A stretch of DNA of 64,000 nt from Solirubrobacter taibaiensis (GTDB lineage: Bacteria; Actinomycetota; Thermoleophilia; Solirubrobacterales; Solirubrobacteraceae), in the NCBI GenBank assembly GCA_027587225.1, contig JAPDDQ010000041.1, positions 1-64,000 of the forward strand. The letters are read 5' to 3'. A program made the translations under genes and the position numbers. The stretch's first letter is position 1. Each line of letters begins with the position of its first letter. Below the pieces are notes generated by a model. It worked only from the letters and a program-made list of their open reading frames with translations. It was not told where the DNA came from and did not search any database. Of this stretch, positions 15,347-23,678 are shown in pieces.

Positions 15347-16774
15347 CTAGACGCCGAGCTGCTCGCGCAGCAGTCGGTTCACTTCGCCGCCGTCCGCGCG
15401 GCCCTTGGTCTCGCGCATGATCGGGCCCACGAGGGCGCCCATGGCCTTGGGGTTGCCGCCGCGGATGCGCTCGACGATGTCCTGGTTCTCGGAGATGACC
15501 TTGGCCACGATCTGGGACAGCTCGCCGCTGTCCTCCATGACCGTGAGCCCCTCGGCCTCGGCGATCTCGGCCGGGTGGTCGCCGGTCTCGACCATCTTGT
15601 CGAGGACGGTGCGGGCGGAGCCCGCGGTGACCTTCTTCGCGCCCACGAGGCCCGCGAGCGCCGCGAGCTGGGCTGGGACGACCGGGGACTTGCCGGGATC
15701 GGCCTCGGCGCCCAGGCGCGTGCGCAGCTCCGTGACCCAGATCGCCGCCGCCTTGGCGTCGCGGTTGCCCTCGACGGCCACACGCTCGAAGTACGAGCCC
15801 CACGTGGGCTCGTACGCAAACAGGTGCGCGGTGTCCTTCGGGATGCCGTAGTCGGTCTCGTAGCGGGCTTCGCGCTCGGCCGGCAACTCCGGGATCGCCT
15901 GCTCGGCGGCGACCATCATCTCGGGCGTCGGGACGATCGGGACGAGGTCGGGCTCCGGGAAGTAGCGGTAGTCGTGCGCCTCTTCCTTCGAGCGCAGCGA
16001 GCTGATGCGGCCGCTGACCGGGTCGAAGTGCAACGTCTCCTGCGTGACCTGCTCGCCGGACTCGACCAGCGCGGTCTGCCGCGCGATCTCGGCGTTGATG
16101 CCCTGCGCCACGAACCGGAACGAGTTCATGTTCTTGAGCTCGGTCTTGGTGCCCAGGCCCTTGGAGCCCTTCGGGCGGATGGAGACGTTGGCGTCGCAGC
16201 GCAGCGAGCCTTCCTCCATGTTCACGTCGCTCACGCCCAGCTGGCGCAGCGTCTCGCGCAGCAGCGTGAGCCAGTCGCGGGCCTGCTCGGCGGAGTGGAT
16301 GTCCGGCTCGGTGACGATCTCCGCGAGCGGCGTGCCGCCGCGGTTGTAGTCCACGACCGACGCCTCGGAGCCGTGGATGCGGCCCGACTCGCCGACGTGC
16401 ACCAGCTTCGCCGCGTCCTCTTCCAGGTGGATCCGGTGGATCTTCACGTCGCCCAGCTGCCCGCCCAGGCACAGCGGGATGTCGTACTGGGAGATCTGGT
16501 AGCCCTTGGACAGGTCCGGATAGAAGTAGTTCTTGCGGTGGAAGATCGACCGCGGGGCGATCTCGCAGCCCAGCGCGAGGCCCATCATGATCCCGTAGTG
16601 GACGGCCTGGGCGTTGGTCACCGGCAGCGTGCCCGGGAGGCCGAGGCAGACCGGGCAGGTGCGCGTGTTGGGCTCCTCGCCGAAGCTCAGCTCGCACCCG
16701 CAGAACATCTTCGTGCGGGTCTTGAGCTGGACGTGGATCTCCAGCCCGATGACGGGTTCGTATTCGGTGCTCAT
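15347..16774 (-). CDS. gatB: Asp/Glu-tRNA amidotransferase subunit B
   Basis: A 475-residue subunit that phosphorylates the misacylated Glu-tRNA(Gln) or Asp-tRNA(Asn) and binds the tRNA. It shows YEPVIGLEIHVQLKTRTKMFCGC, CPVCLGLPGTLPV (zinc cysteines), RKNYFYPDLSKGYQISQYD and the C-terminal YqeY/tail domain ending LLREQLGV. Its start overlaps the gatA stop (ATGA). With GatA and GatC it provides Gln-tRNA and Asn-tRNA when GlnRS or AsnRS is missing. Confidence 0.98.
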   Translation of the reverse strand: MSTEYEPVIGLEIHVQLKTRTKMFCGCELSFGEEPNTRTCPVCLGLPGTLPVTNAQAVHYGIMMGLALGCEIAPRSIFHRKNYFYPDLSKGYQISQYDIPLCLGGQLGDVKIHRIHLEEDAAKLVHVGESGRIHGSEASVVDYNRGGTPLAEIVTEPDIHSAEQARDWLTLLRETLRQLGVSDVNMEEGSLRCDANVSIRPKGSKGLGTKTELKNMNSFRFVAQGINAEIARQTALVESGEQVTQETLHFDPVSGRISSLRSKEEAHDYRYFPEPDLVPIVPTPEMMVAAEQAIPELPAEREARYETDYGIPKDTAHLFAYEPTWGSYFERVAVEGNRDAKAAAIWVTELRTRLGAEADPGKSPVVPAQLAALAGLVGAKKVTAGSARTVLDKMVETGDHPAEIAEAEGLTVMEDSGELSQIVAKVISENQDIVERIRGGNPKAMGALVGPIMRETKGRADGGEVNRLLREQLGV

Positions 16775-18180
16775 GCGTACGCCTTGCTGCCGTCGAAGCC
16801 GATCGCCTTCTCCAGTGCCAATGAAGCGTCGAGGATGCGGTTCTCGCTGAACGCGGGACCAGCGATCTGCAGCCCGACCGGGAGGCCTTCCGACAGCCCG
16901 TTGGGAATTGAGATCGCGGGGATGCCGGCGAGCGACATCGGCACGGTGCAGAAGTCGTTCAGGTACATCGCCAGTGGGTCCGAGGTCTTCGAGTTGAGCT
17001 CGAACGCGACGCCCGGCGCGGTCGGGGTGACGATGAAGTCGAACTTCTGGAACGCGTTCGTGAAGTCCTGGGCGATCAACGTCCGGACCTTCTGCGCGCG
17101 GCCGTAGTAGGCGTCGTAGTAGCCCGAGCTCAGCGCGTAGGTGCCGAGCATGATCCGGCGCTTGACCTCCGCGCCGAAGCCCGCCTCACGCGTCTGGTTG
17201 TACATGTCCAGCAGCGTCGTGGCGTCCGACTTGCGGAAGCCGAACCGCACGCCGTCGTAGCGGGCGAGGTTGGAGCTGCACTCCGCGGGCGCGATCAGGT
17301 AGTACGCGGCCAGGCCGTGCGGCGCGTGCGGGAGGTGGGTGGTCTCGACGGTCGCGCCGAGCTGGCGGGCCAGCTCCAGCGACTCCTCGAAGGCCTTCAG
17401 CACGCCCGGCTCGATGCCCTCGCCGGAGAGCTCCTCCGGCACGCCGAGGCGGATGCCCTTGAGGTCGGTCGCGGTCGGGATCTTCACGGGCTCGGGCAGG
17501 CCGAGGCTGGTCTGGTCGCACGGGTCGGCGCCGACCATCGCGGACAGCAGCATCGCGCTGTCGGTGACGTCGCGCGTGAACGGGCCCGCCTGGTCCAGCG
17601 AGGACGCGAACGCGATCATGCCGTAGCGGGAGATGGCGCCGTACGTGGGCTTCATGCCCACGATGCCGGTCAGCGCCGCGGGCTGGCGGATCGAGCCGCC
17701 GGTGTCCGTGCCGATCGACCATGGGGCCGTGCCGCCGGCGACGACGGCCGCGGAGCCGCCGCTGCTGCCGCCCGGGACGCGGGTCGTGTCCCAGGGGTTC
17801 AACGTAGGCCCGTAGGCGGAGTTCTCGGTGGACGAGCCCATCGCGAACTCGTCCTGGTTCGTCTTGCCCAGGAGCGTGCCGCCGGCGTCGGTCGTGAGCT
17901 TCTTGACGGACGTGGCCGTGTACGGCGGGCGGTAGTCCTCGAGGATCTTCGAGCCGGCCTGGCTCGGGATGCCCTCGGTGCAGAAGAGGTCCTTGATCGC
18001 GATCGGCACGCCGGCGAACGGCTTGCTCGTGTCGATCTCGGGCGCTTCCTCCGCGACCCAGATGTACGAGTTGTACGGGTCCTTGGCCGCGCGGTCGCGG
18101 TAGAACTCGAAGTACTCGGCGGCGTCGAGGGCGCCGGACCGGATCGCGTCCGCGGCCTGCTTGGCGGTGAGCTCGATCAT
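16771..18180 (-). CDS. gatA: Asp/Glu-tRNA amidotransferase subunit A (amidase)
   Basis: A 469-residue amidase-signature enzyme that releases ammonia from glutamine. The Lys-Ser-Ser triad is visible: Lys in VPIAIKDLFCTEG, and the two serines in PGGSSGGSAAVVAGG and GTDTGGSIRQPA. The N-terminus (MIELTAKQAADAIRSG) and length are standard. It overlaps gatC by 4 bp at its start and gatB by 4 bp at its end, so the three are translated as one unit in the order C-A-B. Confidence 0.98.
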   Translation of the reverse strand: MIELTAKQAADAIRSGALDAAEYFEFYRDRAAKDPYNSYIWVAEEAPEIDTSKPFAGVPIAIKDLFCTEGIPSQAGSKILEDYRPPYTATSVKKLTTDAGGTLLGKTNQDEFAMGSSTENSAYGPTLNPWDTTRVPGGSSGGSAAVVAGGTAPWSIGTDTGGSIRQPAALTGIVGMKPTYGAISRYGMIAFASSLDQAGPFTRDVTDSAMLLSAMVGADPCDQTSLGLPEPVKIPTATDLKGIRLGVPEELSGEGIEPGVLKAFEESLELARQLGATVETTHLPHAPHGLAAYYLIAPAECSSNLARYDGVRFGFRKSDATTLLDMYNQTREAGFGAEVKRRIMLGTYALSSGYYDAYYGRAQKVRTLIAQDFTNAFQKFDFIVTPTAPGVAFELNSKTSDPLAMYLNDFCTVPMSLAGIPAISIPNGLSEGLPVGLQIAGPAFSENRILDASLALEKAIGFDGSKAYA

Positions 18181-18464
18181 GACGCGCCCGGGCTCGGAAC
18201 GCGGAAACCGCCGTCGGCGGCGTCCGGCGCGCTGGCAAGCGCGGTCTCGACGGGCAACGACGGCCGTGGCACGTCGGCCCGGAGCGCATTCTCGACGTCG
18301 ATGACGTGCGAGGTGGGCTGGACGTCTTCGAGTTCGAGCTGACCGATCAGCTCGATGTGATCAAGGACTTTGGAGAGTTCGCCGCCGAAGCGCTCGACCT
18401 CCTCGGGGGTGAGCTCGAGGCGGGCCAAGCGGGCGACATGGAGAACCTGGTCGCTGCTGAGCAT
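18177..18464 (-). CDS. gatC: Asp/Glu-tRNA amidotransferase subunit C
   Basis: A 95-residue subunit that joins GatA and GatB. It begins MLSSDQVLHVARLARLELTPEEVERF, the standard opening, and ends with the FRVPSP motif that contacts GatA. The ATG at 18464 is chosen because it gives the family length and stands 8 nt after a TAACAT box; longer open frame upstream is not family-like. The box overlaps the stop of the upstream membrane-protein gene. Confidence 0.96.
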   Translation of the reverse strand: MLSSDQVLHVARLARLELTPEEVERFGGELSKVLDHIELIGQLELEDVQPTSHVIDVENALRADVPRPSLPVETALASAPDAADGGFRVPSPGAS

Positions 18465-18472
18465 TGCCGCTG

Positions 18473-18478
18473 ATGTTA
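18473..18478 (-). promoter_or_regulatory. -10 box of gatCAB
   Basis: TAACAT on the minus strand ends 8 nt before the gatC ATG. It overlaps the stop codon of the preceding PWY membrane protein (18476-18478). Confidence 0.5.
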
Positions 18479-19189
18479 GGCGGCAGGCGCCGACGCGGTC
18501 TTTTCGCGCGGCGCAAAGGAGGAGAGCAGCGCGGCGCCGAGCGCGATGAACGCGCCCGTGCGCGGTTCGAGTCCGTCCGGTGGGAAGACGATCCAGACGC
18601 TGACGAGCAGCGCCGCGACGGCCGCCACCCAGCGCCACCGCAGCGCGACGAGCGCGAGCACGGCAATGGCGATCGCCGTGAACCAGTACGGGTCCCACGC
18701 GAACCACGACGCACCCGGCCCGCCGCCCAGCTCGACCGCGAGTTGCGGCGCCGCGAGGTTGCCCACCTCAGGCACCGGCGCCGCGGCGAACCACGGCATC
18801 CAGAGGCTCGCGATCAGGAGCAGCGGCGCGACGAAGCGCAACCACGGCGCGCAGATGGCGACGGCGCCGGCCACCGCCAGGCCCGCGGCGGGCGCGAGCG
18901 TGAGCGTCTCCCCGTCCGGCAGCACGATCAGCCGGAAGACAACGACCGCCAAGGCGAGCGCGCCGAGCACGGGCGTGAGCGCGGGACGACGGAAGGCGAT
19001 CACCGGCGTGGCGAACGCGATCGTGGCCAGGACCACATCCTCCACCGTGAACAGGCTCCAGGGATCGAGCCCGACGTCGCCGCCCACGTAGATCACCCAG
19101 CCCGTCGCGACATCGAGCTCGTACCAGGGCAGGAAGAGCGACGCGAGCAGTGCGGCGCTGCCGATCAGCGCAAGCGCTCTAGGCCACAT
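18476..19189 (-). CDS. PWY-motif membrane protein, copy 4 of 4
   Basis: A 237-residue membrane protein with about eight hydrophobic segments, arranged as two similar halves. Half one starts ALIGSAALLASLFLPWYELD and runs through WSLFTVEDVVLATIAF; half two starts LLLIASLWMPWFAAA and ends with a PPDGLEPRTGAFIALGAALL block. It is a paralogue of the three genes upstream, overlapping the previous one by 11 bp (ATG TGG in one frame, Val-Ala-stop in the other). Function is unknown. The C-terminus (SAPAA) lacks the PDVA ending of its siblings, as expected for the last copy. The family is not named with confidence. Confidence 0.78.
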   Translation of the reverse strand: MWPRALALIGSAALLASLFLPWYELDVATGWVIYVGGDVGLDPWSLFTVEDVVLATIAFATPVIAFRRPALTPVLGALALAVVVFRLIVLPDGETLTLAPAAGLAVAGAVAICAPWLRFVAPLLLIASLWMPWFAAAPVPEVGNLAAPQLAVELGGGPGASWFAWDPYWFTAIAIAVLALVALRWRWVAAVAALLVSVWIVFPPDGLEPRTGAFIALGAALLSSFAPREKTASAPAA

Positions 19190-19919
19190 CGGGATCGGGG
19201 CGCCGGGTGGCGAGCAAGGCGCCGGCCCACGCGACGCCGGCGCCCGCGAGCGCGATCCAGGCCCCTGCCGCCACGTCCGTGATCGGATCCGGCGGCGAGA
19301 TCATCCGCGCCGCGACGAGCACGATCGCGAGCCACCCGACGGCGGCCGCGGCGATCGCGACGGGTCGCCACCGCGTCACCGGCACCGCCAGGAAGAGCGC
19401 GGCGAGGGCGGTCAACGCGAGGTCGAGGCGGGTGAACACCGACCAGCCGCTCGAGTCGGAGATCCAGGTGCTCACGGGCTCGGTGGGGTCCTGCTCGTTC
19501 GGTCCCACGGCGTCGGTGAGGGCGAACTCGTACCACTCGAGCCCGAGCGCGAGCACCAGCATGAACCCGCCGACGCCCGCGACCACCTCACCCGCGCGCA
19601 GCCGGCCCGGCCAGGCGGCGGAGAGCGCGCCCGCGAGCCCGACGAATCCGCCGTATGCCGGCTCCAGGAGCTCCGGCATAGGCGGGTACAACAGGCGGCC
19701 GGCAATCAGCACGACCGCGATCCACGCGGCAACGGCGCGCACGGGCGGCGCGGCGGCGATCACCACCGCCAGGACGGCAAGCGCCCAGTCGGAGACGGTG
19801 AACGCTCCCCAGGCCGTCAGCGAGAGCGACAACGGCGCTCCGGCCAGGCCGTACCAGGGCACGAAGAGCGAGCCGAGCAGGACGGCGCCGCTGAGGATCG
19901 GCAGCGTTTTACGCCACAT
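19179..19919 (-). CDS. PWY-motif membrane protein, copy 3 of 4
   Basis: A 246-residue paralogue of its neighbours. The first half has ILSGAVLLGSLFVPWYGL and WGAFTVSDWALAVLAVV; the second has VVAGVGGFMLVLALGLEWYEF, where the Pro of the PWY motif is Glu. A long loop (TDAVGPNEQDPTEPVSTWISDSSG) follows in the second half. It ends PDPDVA, with the stop inside the start of the next copy (11-bp overlap). About eight membrane segments. No enzyme or transporter motif is seen. Confidence 0.78.
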   Translation of the reverse strand: MWRKTLPILSGAVLLGSLFVPWYGLAGAPLSLSLTAWGAFTVSDWALAVLAVVIAAAPPVRAVAAWIAVVLIAGRLLYPPMPELLEPAYGGFVGLAGALSAAWPGRLRAGEVVAGVGGFMLVLALGLEWYEFALTDAVGPNEQDPTEPVSTWISDSSGWSVFTRLDLALTALAALFLAVPVTRWRPVAIAAAAVGWLAIVLVAARMISPPDPITDVAAGAWIALAGAGVAWAGALLATRRPDPDVA

Positions 19920-20802
19920 CCGGCGCCGCCCGGCGGAGAAGCTCCGGGGCGACGGCGCCCGGTGTGGACTCGTCGCGCAGGCTCAGCCAGGCGCCGATCC
20001 AGGCCGCCAGCGCCGCGCCGAGTGCGATCAGCGCGCCCGTGTCGGCTTCGAGGGCGCCGGGCGTGAAGAGGACCCGCGCGGCGACGAGCAGCACCGCGAT
20101 CCAGCCGAAGGCACCCGCGAGCACCGCGACCGCGACCGGCTTTGACGGGCCGCGGACGAGCAGCGCCGTGAGCGGGACGGCCAGCGCGAGCAGGGCGAAC
20201 GGCACGAGCGCGATGTCGATGAAGGTGAGCAGTTCCCAGGCGGACGCGACCGTGCCGTCGTCCTCGCCGACGAACACCGCGAAGATGGTGTCAGAGGGCT
20301 CGCCGAACTCCTCGATGAACGCTTCGGGGTCCAAGTCCAGCTCGTACCAGGGCAGCCAGAGCGACAGGAGCAGGACGAGGCCGCCAAGGCCGGCGAGCGG
20401 CTCCGCGGCGCGCAGCCGCGGGACCGGGCCGGCGCAGAGCGCGACCGCTCCCGCCAGCGCGAGGGCGGCAGCGGGCGCGAGCGTGTAGTCGGCCGTTTCG
20501 CCCGGCGGCCAGAGCAGCCGATAGGAGACCAGTGCGAGCGCCGCGGCGCCGGCGAGACGAGCGATGGGCGGGCGGACGAACGCCAGCGCCACCGCCGCGA
20601 TCACGAGCACCGCCAGCACGGCGTCGGTCGCGGTGAACGCGCTCCAGGCGTCGGGGCTCACGCCCGGCGTCCAGTTCACCGCGGGTGCGCCGCCTGCGCT
20701 GCTGATGACGTTCAGCTCGCCCTCCGTGCTCTCGTACCACGGGAACGCCCGGGAGACCAGCACCGCCACGCCGCCGAGCGCGGCGAGCGTCCTAGGCCAC
20801 AT
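19909..20802 (-). CDS. PWY-motif membrane protein, copy 2 of 4
   Basis: A 297-residue paralogue and the longest copy. The first half has LGGVAVLVSRAFPWYEST and WSAFTATDAVLAVLVI; the second has LGGLVLLLSLWLPWYELDLDPEAF and WELLTFIDIALVPFALLALAVPLTALL. The C-terminus carries a cytosolic-looking tail LRDESTPGAVAPELLRRAAPDVA, nearly identical in plan to the tail of copy 1. It overlaps copies 1 and 3 by 11 bp each. Function unknown. Confidence 0.78.
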   Translation of the reverse strand: MWPRTLAALGGVAVLVSRAFPWYESTEGELNVISSAGGAPAVNWTPGVSPDAWSAFTATDAVLAVLVIAAVALAFVRPPIARLAGAAALALVSYRLLWPPGETADYTLAPAAALALAGAVALCAGPVPRLRAAEPLAGLGGLVLLLSLWLPWYELDLDPEAFIEEFGEPSDTIFAVFVGEDDGTVASAWELLTFIDIALVPFALLALAVPLTALLVRGPSKPVAVAVLAGAFGWIAVLLVAARVLFTPGALEADTGALIALGAALAAWIGAWLSLRDESTPGAVAPELLRRAAPDVA

Positions 20803-21172
20803 CCGGGACGGCGCGCCGCGGCACGTCCGGCGCGACCGCGCCCGGCGTCGATTCGTCGCGCAGGGACAACCAGGAGCCGACCCAGCCGACGAGCGCGGCG
20901 AGCGGCGACACCCAGCCGCCGTCGCCGAACAGCAGCTGCAGCACGGTGATCAGCAGCGGAATCCAGCCGAGCGCGCTGGCCAGCACCGCGGCCGCAACCG
21001 CTTTCGCCGGGCCGGACGTGGCCACGCTGGTGATGGGCACGGCGAGGAACAGCAGCCCGAACGCGATCAGGACGACGGCCTGGACCGCGCCCATGTCGTC
21101 ACCCCAGTGGATGAACGCCGCGATGATCAGCGCGAGGCCGCCGAGCCCGGCGATCGGCTCGGCCTTGCGCAT
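20792..21172 (-). CDS. PWY-family membrane protein, copy 1 (half-length)
   Basis: A 126-residue protein equal to one half of its paralogues: IAGLGGLALIIAAFIHWGDD stands where the others have the PWY block, then GLLFLAVPITSVATSGPAKAVAAAVLASALGWIP, and a tail LRDESTPGAVAPDVPRRAVPDVA that matches copy 2. About four membrane helices. The ATG overlaps the folD stop by 1 nt (TAATG), so the array is read behind folD. It may be an ancestral single unit or a truncated copy. Confidence 0.75.
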   Translation of the reverse strand: MRKAEPIAGLGGLALIIAAFIHWGDDMGAVQAVVLIAFGLLFLAVPITSVATSGPAKAVAAAVLASALGWIPLLITVLQLLFGDGGWVSPLAALVGWVGSWLSLRDESTPGAVAPDVPRRAVPDVA

Positions 21173-22020
21173 TACAGGGCGGCCGCGGCCTTCGCGGCTT
21201 GGAGGGTGTTGCGGAGCAGCATCGCGATCGTCATCGGGCCGACGCCGCCGGGCACCGGCGTGATGAGCCGTGCGCGCTCGGCGGCGGCCTCGAACTCTAC
21301 GTCGCCGGTGAGCTTGCCGTCGAGGCGGTTCATGCCGACGTCGATCACGACGGCGCCCTCCTTGACCCAATCGCCCTTGATCAGGTGCGTCACGCCCACC
21401 GCTGCGACCAGCACGTCGGCGCGGCGGCAGACGTCCGCGAGGTCCTTCGTGCGCGAGTGCGCGGTGGTGACGGTGGCGTTGGCCTGCAGCAGCAGCGCGG
21501 AGATCGGCTTGCCGACGAGGTCGCTCCGCCCCACGACCACCGCTTCAGCACCGGAAAGGTCCACGTCGTGGCGCTTGAGCAGCTCCATGCAGCCGAGCGG
21601 CGTGCACGGGCGCAGGCCCGGGAGGTTCTTGTGCAGCAGGCCGGTGGAGATCGGCGTGAGGCCGTCCACGTCCTTGCCGGGCGCGATCTCCTCGGTGAGC
21701 TTCGGCCCGTCGATGTGCGGCGGCGGCGGGAGCTGCAGCAGGATCCCACTCACCGCCGGGTCGTTGTTGAGCTGGTGCAGCAGCGCGCGCACCTCGCCCT
21801 CGCTCGTGTCCGCGGCGAGGCGGTGGTCGTAGCCGCGGATGCCGACCTCGGCGCACGCCTTCTGCTTGCCGCCGACGTACACGGCGGAGGCGGGATCGTC
21901 GCCGACCAGGACCGTCGCCAGGCCCGGGGCTTCGTTCCCCGCGGCGACCCATTCCGCGACTTCATCGCGGATCTCGTGGCGGACTTCCTGGGCGATGGCC
22001 TTGCCGTCGATGAGCGTCAT
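21172..22020 (-). CDS. folD: Methylenetetrahydrofolate dehydrogenase/cyclohydrolase
   Basis: A 282-residue bifunctional enzyme of one-carbon metabolism that converts 5,10-methylene-THF to 10-formyl-THF through methenyl-THF. The catalytic Lys motif YVGGKQKACAEVG (near residue 55), GILLQLPPPPHID, the KDVDGLTPIS block, PCTPLGCMELL and the Rossmann VVGRSDLVGKPISALLL are all present, as is PGGVGPMTIAML. The ATG lies 10 nt from a TAGCCT box that overlaps the divergent box of the ggt-like gene. The PWY membrane genes follow directly. Confidence 0.97.
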   Translation of the reverse strand: MTLIDGKAIAQEVRHEIRDEVAEWVAAGNEAPGLATVLVGDDPASAVYVGGKQKACAEVGIRGYDHRLAADTSEGEVRALLHQLNNDPAVSGILLQLPPPPHIDGPKLTEEIAPGKDVDGLTPISTGLLHKNLPGLRPCTPLGCMELLKRHDVDLSGAEAVVVGRSDLVGKPISALLLQANATVTTAHSRTKDLADVCRRADVLVAAVGVTHLIKGDWVKEGAVVIDVGMNRLDGKLTGDVEFEAAAERARLITPVPGGVGPMTIAMLLRNTLQAAKAAAAL

Positions 22021-22030
22021 TCGGGCGGGC

Positions 22031-22036
22031 AGGCTA
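22031..22036 (-). promoter_or_regulatory. -10 box of folD
   Basis: TAGCCT on the minus strand, 10 nt before the folD ATG. It shares two bases with the oppositely directed TAGCGT box of the next gene. Confidence 0.45.
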
Positions 22037-22040
22037 GCGT
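22035..22040 (+). promoter_or_regulatory. -10 box of the gamma-glutamyltransferase-like gene
   Basis: TAGCGT ends 9 nt before the ATG at 22050 and overlaps the folD -10 box on the other strand. Confidence 0.45.
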
Positions 22041-22049
22041 CTGACCCGG

Positions 22050-23678
22050 ATGCAGTTCACGACGCGGCCGGAGCTTTCCGGCACCTTCGGGATGGTGGCC
22101 TCAACGCACTGGCTGGCGAGCGCCGCCGGGATGGCCGTGCTCGAGCGCGGCGGGAACGCGTTCGATGCGGCGGTGGCGGCCGGGTTCGCGCTGCAGGTCG
22201 TGGAGCCGCACATGAACGGGCCGGGCGGCGATCTGCCGCTGCTGCTGTGGGACGGGTCGCGCGTGCGCGTGATCTGCGGACAGGGGCCGGCACCCGCGGC
22301 GGCGACGATCGACGCCTACCGCGGGCTGGGCTTGGACCTGGTGCCGGGCGTCGGCCCGTACGCCGCGTGCGTGCCCGGCGCGTTCGACGCGTGGTGCACC
22401 CTGCTGCGGGACTTCGGTTCGTGGGAGCTGGCGGACGTGCTCGCCTACGCCATCGGCTACGCGCGCGACGGGTTCCCCGCCACGCCCGGGATCGTGAGCG
22501 CGATCGCGCGGATCGAGCCCGAGTGGGAGGCCTCCGCCCGGATCTGGCGGCCGGTGGACGGGCGCCTGCGCAACCCGATGCTGGCCGACACCTACGAGCG
22601 GCTCGCCGCCGTGCCCGGGCCGTCGCGGGAAGCGCGGATCGACGCCGCGCGGGACGCCTGGTACCGCGGCTGGGTGGCCGAGGCGCTGGCTGCCGGCTTC
22701 CTCACGCCTGACGACCTGGCGCCGTACGCGGCCACCATCGAGGAGCCCGTCTCGCTGCGCCACGGGCACTGGACGGTGTTCAAGACCGGGCCGTGGGGCC
22801 AGGGGCCGGTGTTCCTGCAGCAGCTCGCGCTCCTGCCGGACGACCTCGGCCCGTTCCTGGGGATCGACCACGTGCACACCGTCGTCGAGGGTGCGAAGCT
22901 CGCGTTCGCGGACCGCGACGCGTGGTACGGCGACTCCGCGCCGGTGCCGCTGGACCTGCTGCTCTCGGGTGAGTACGCGGAGGCGCGCCGCGCGCTGATC
23001 GACCCGCACGCGTCCGCCGAGCTGCGGCCGGGTGGCCCGTCCCCGCGCTACCCCTCGGTGCGCGAGGGCCTCGTCGGCGACGCCGAGCCCACGCGCGGCG
23101 ACACCTGCCACCTGGACGTCGCCGACCGCTTCGGCAACCTCGTCAGCGCGACGCCGAGCGGCGGCTGGCTGCAGTCCTCGCCCGCGATCGACGGCCTCGG
23201 CTTCGCGCTCGGCACCCGCGCCCAGATGTTCTGGCTCGAGGCAGGGTTCGCCTCGTCACTGAAGCCCGGGGTGCGGCCGCGCACCACCCTGTCGCCGAGC
23301 ATGGCCGTCCACGACGACGGCACCGTGCTCGCGTTCGGCACGCCCGGCGGCGACCAGCAGGACCAGTGGGCCTTCGAGTTCTTTCTCGCGCACACGGTCT
23401 TCGGCCTGAACCTGCAGGAGGCGATCGACGCGCCGATGTTCCACACCGACCACTTCCCGAGCTCCTTCCACCCGCGCGAGGTGGCGCTGAAGGCGCTCAC
23501 CGTCGAGGGCCGGGTGCCGGAGGCCACGTTGCGCGCGCTGCGGGAGCGCGGGCACGCCGTGGAGGTCGCGCCCGATTGGTCCCAGGGCCGGCTCAGCGCG
23601 ATCTCCCGCGCCCCGGACGGGCTACTCCGCGCCGGCGCGAACCCCCGCGGGATGCAGGGGTACGCGGTCGGACGCTGA
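22050..23678 (+). CDS. Gamma-glutamyltransferase family Ntn-hydrolase
   Basis: A 542-residue protein of the GGT family, which processes itself at an internal Thr. The N-terminal part has GMVASTHWLASAAGMAVLERGGNAFDAAVAAGFALQVVEPHMNGPGGD, the standard opening. The nucleophile candidate is the Thr of GDTCHLDVADRFGNLVSATPSGG, where most family members read TTHFSVVD. The small-subunit motifs SLKPGVRPRTTLSPSM and TPGGDQQDQWAFEF follow. No signal peptide is seen, so it is probably cytosolic; the substrate may be glutathione-like, a cephalosporin-type acyl group or another gamma-glutamyl compound. The 3' end overlaps the convergent MFS gene by 57 bp. Confidence 0.9.
   Translation: MQFTTRPELSGTFGMVASTHWLASAAGMAVLERGGNAFDAAVAAGFALQVVEPHMNGPGGDLPLLLWDGSRVRVICGQGPAPAAATIDAYRGLGLDLVPGVGPYAACVPGAFDAWCTLLRDFGSWELADVLAYAIGYARDGFPATPGIVSAIARIEPEWEASARIWRPVDGRLRNPMLADTYERLAAVPGPSREARIDAARDAWYRGWVAEALAAGFLTPDDLAPYAATIEEPVSLRHGHWTVFKTGPWGQGPVFLQQLALLPDDLGPFLGIDHVHTVVEGAKLAFADRDAWYGDSAPVPLDLLLSGEYAEARRALIDPHASAELRPGGPSPRYPSVREGLVGDAEPTRGDTCHLDVADRFGNLVSATPSGGWLQSSPAIDGLGFALGTRAQMFWLEAGFASSLKPGVRPRTTLSPSMAVHDDGTVLAFGTPGGDQQDQWAFEFFLAHTVFGLNLQEAIDAPMFHTDHFPSSFHPREVALKALTVEGRVPEATLRALRERGHAVEVAPDWSQGRLSAISRAPDGLLRAGANPRGMQGYAVGR

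Noticed and set aside
14438..17107. 889-residue plus-strand open frame over dhaK and gatB
   Set aside because: It covers parts of two well-supported genes on the other strand; it is a shadow frame.
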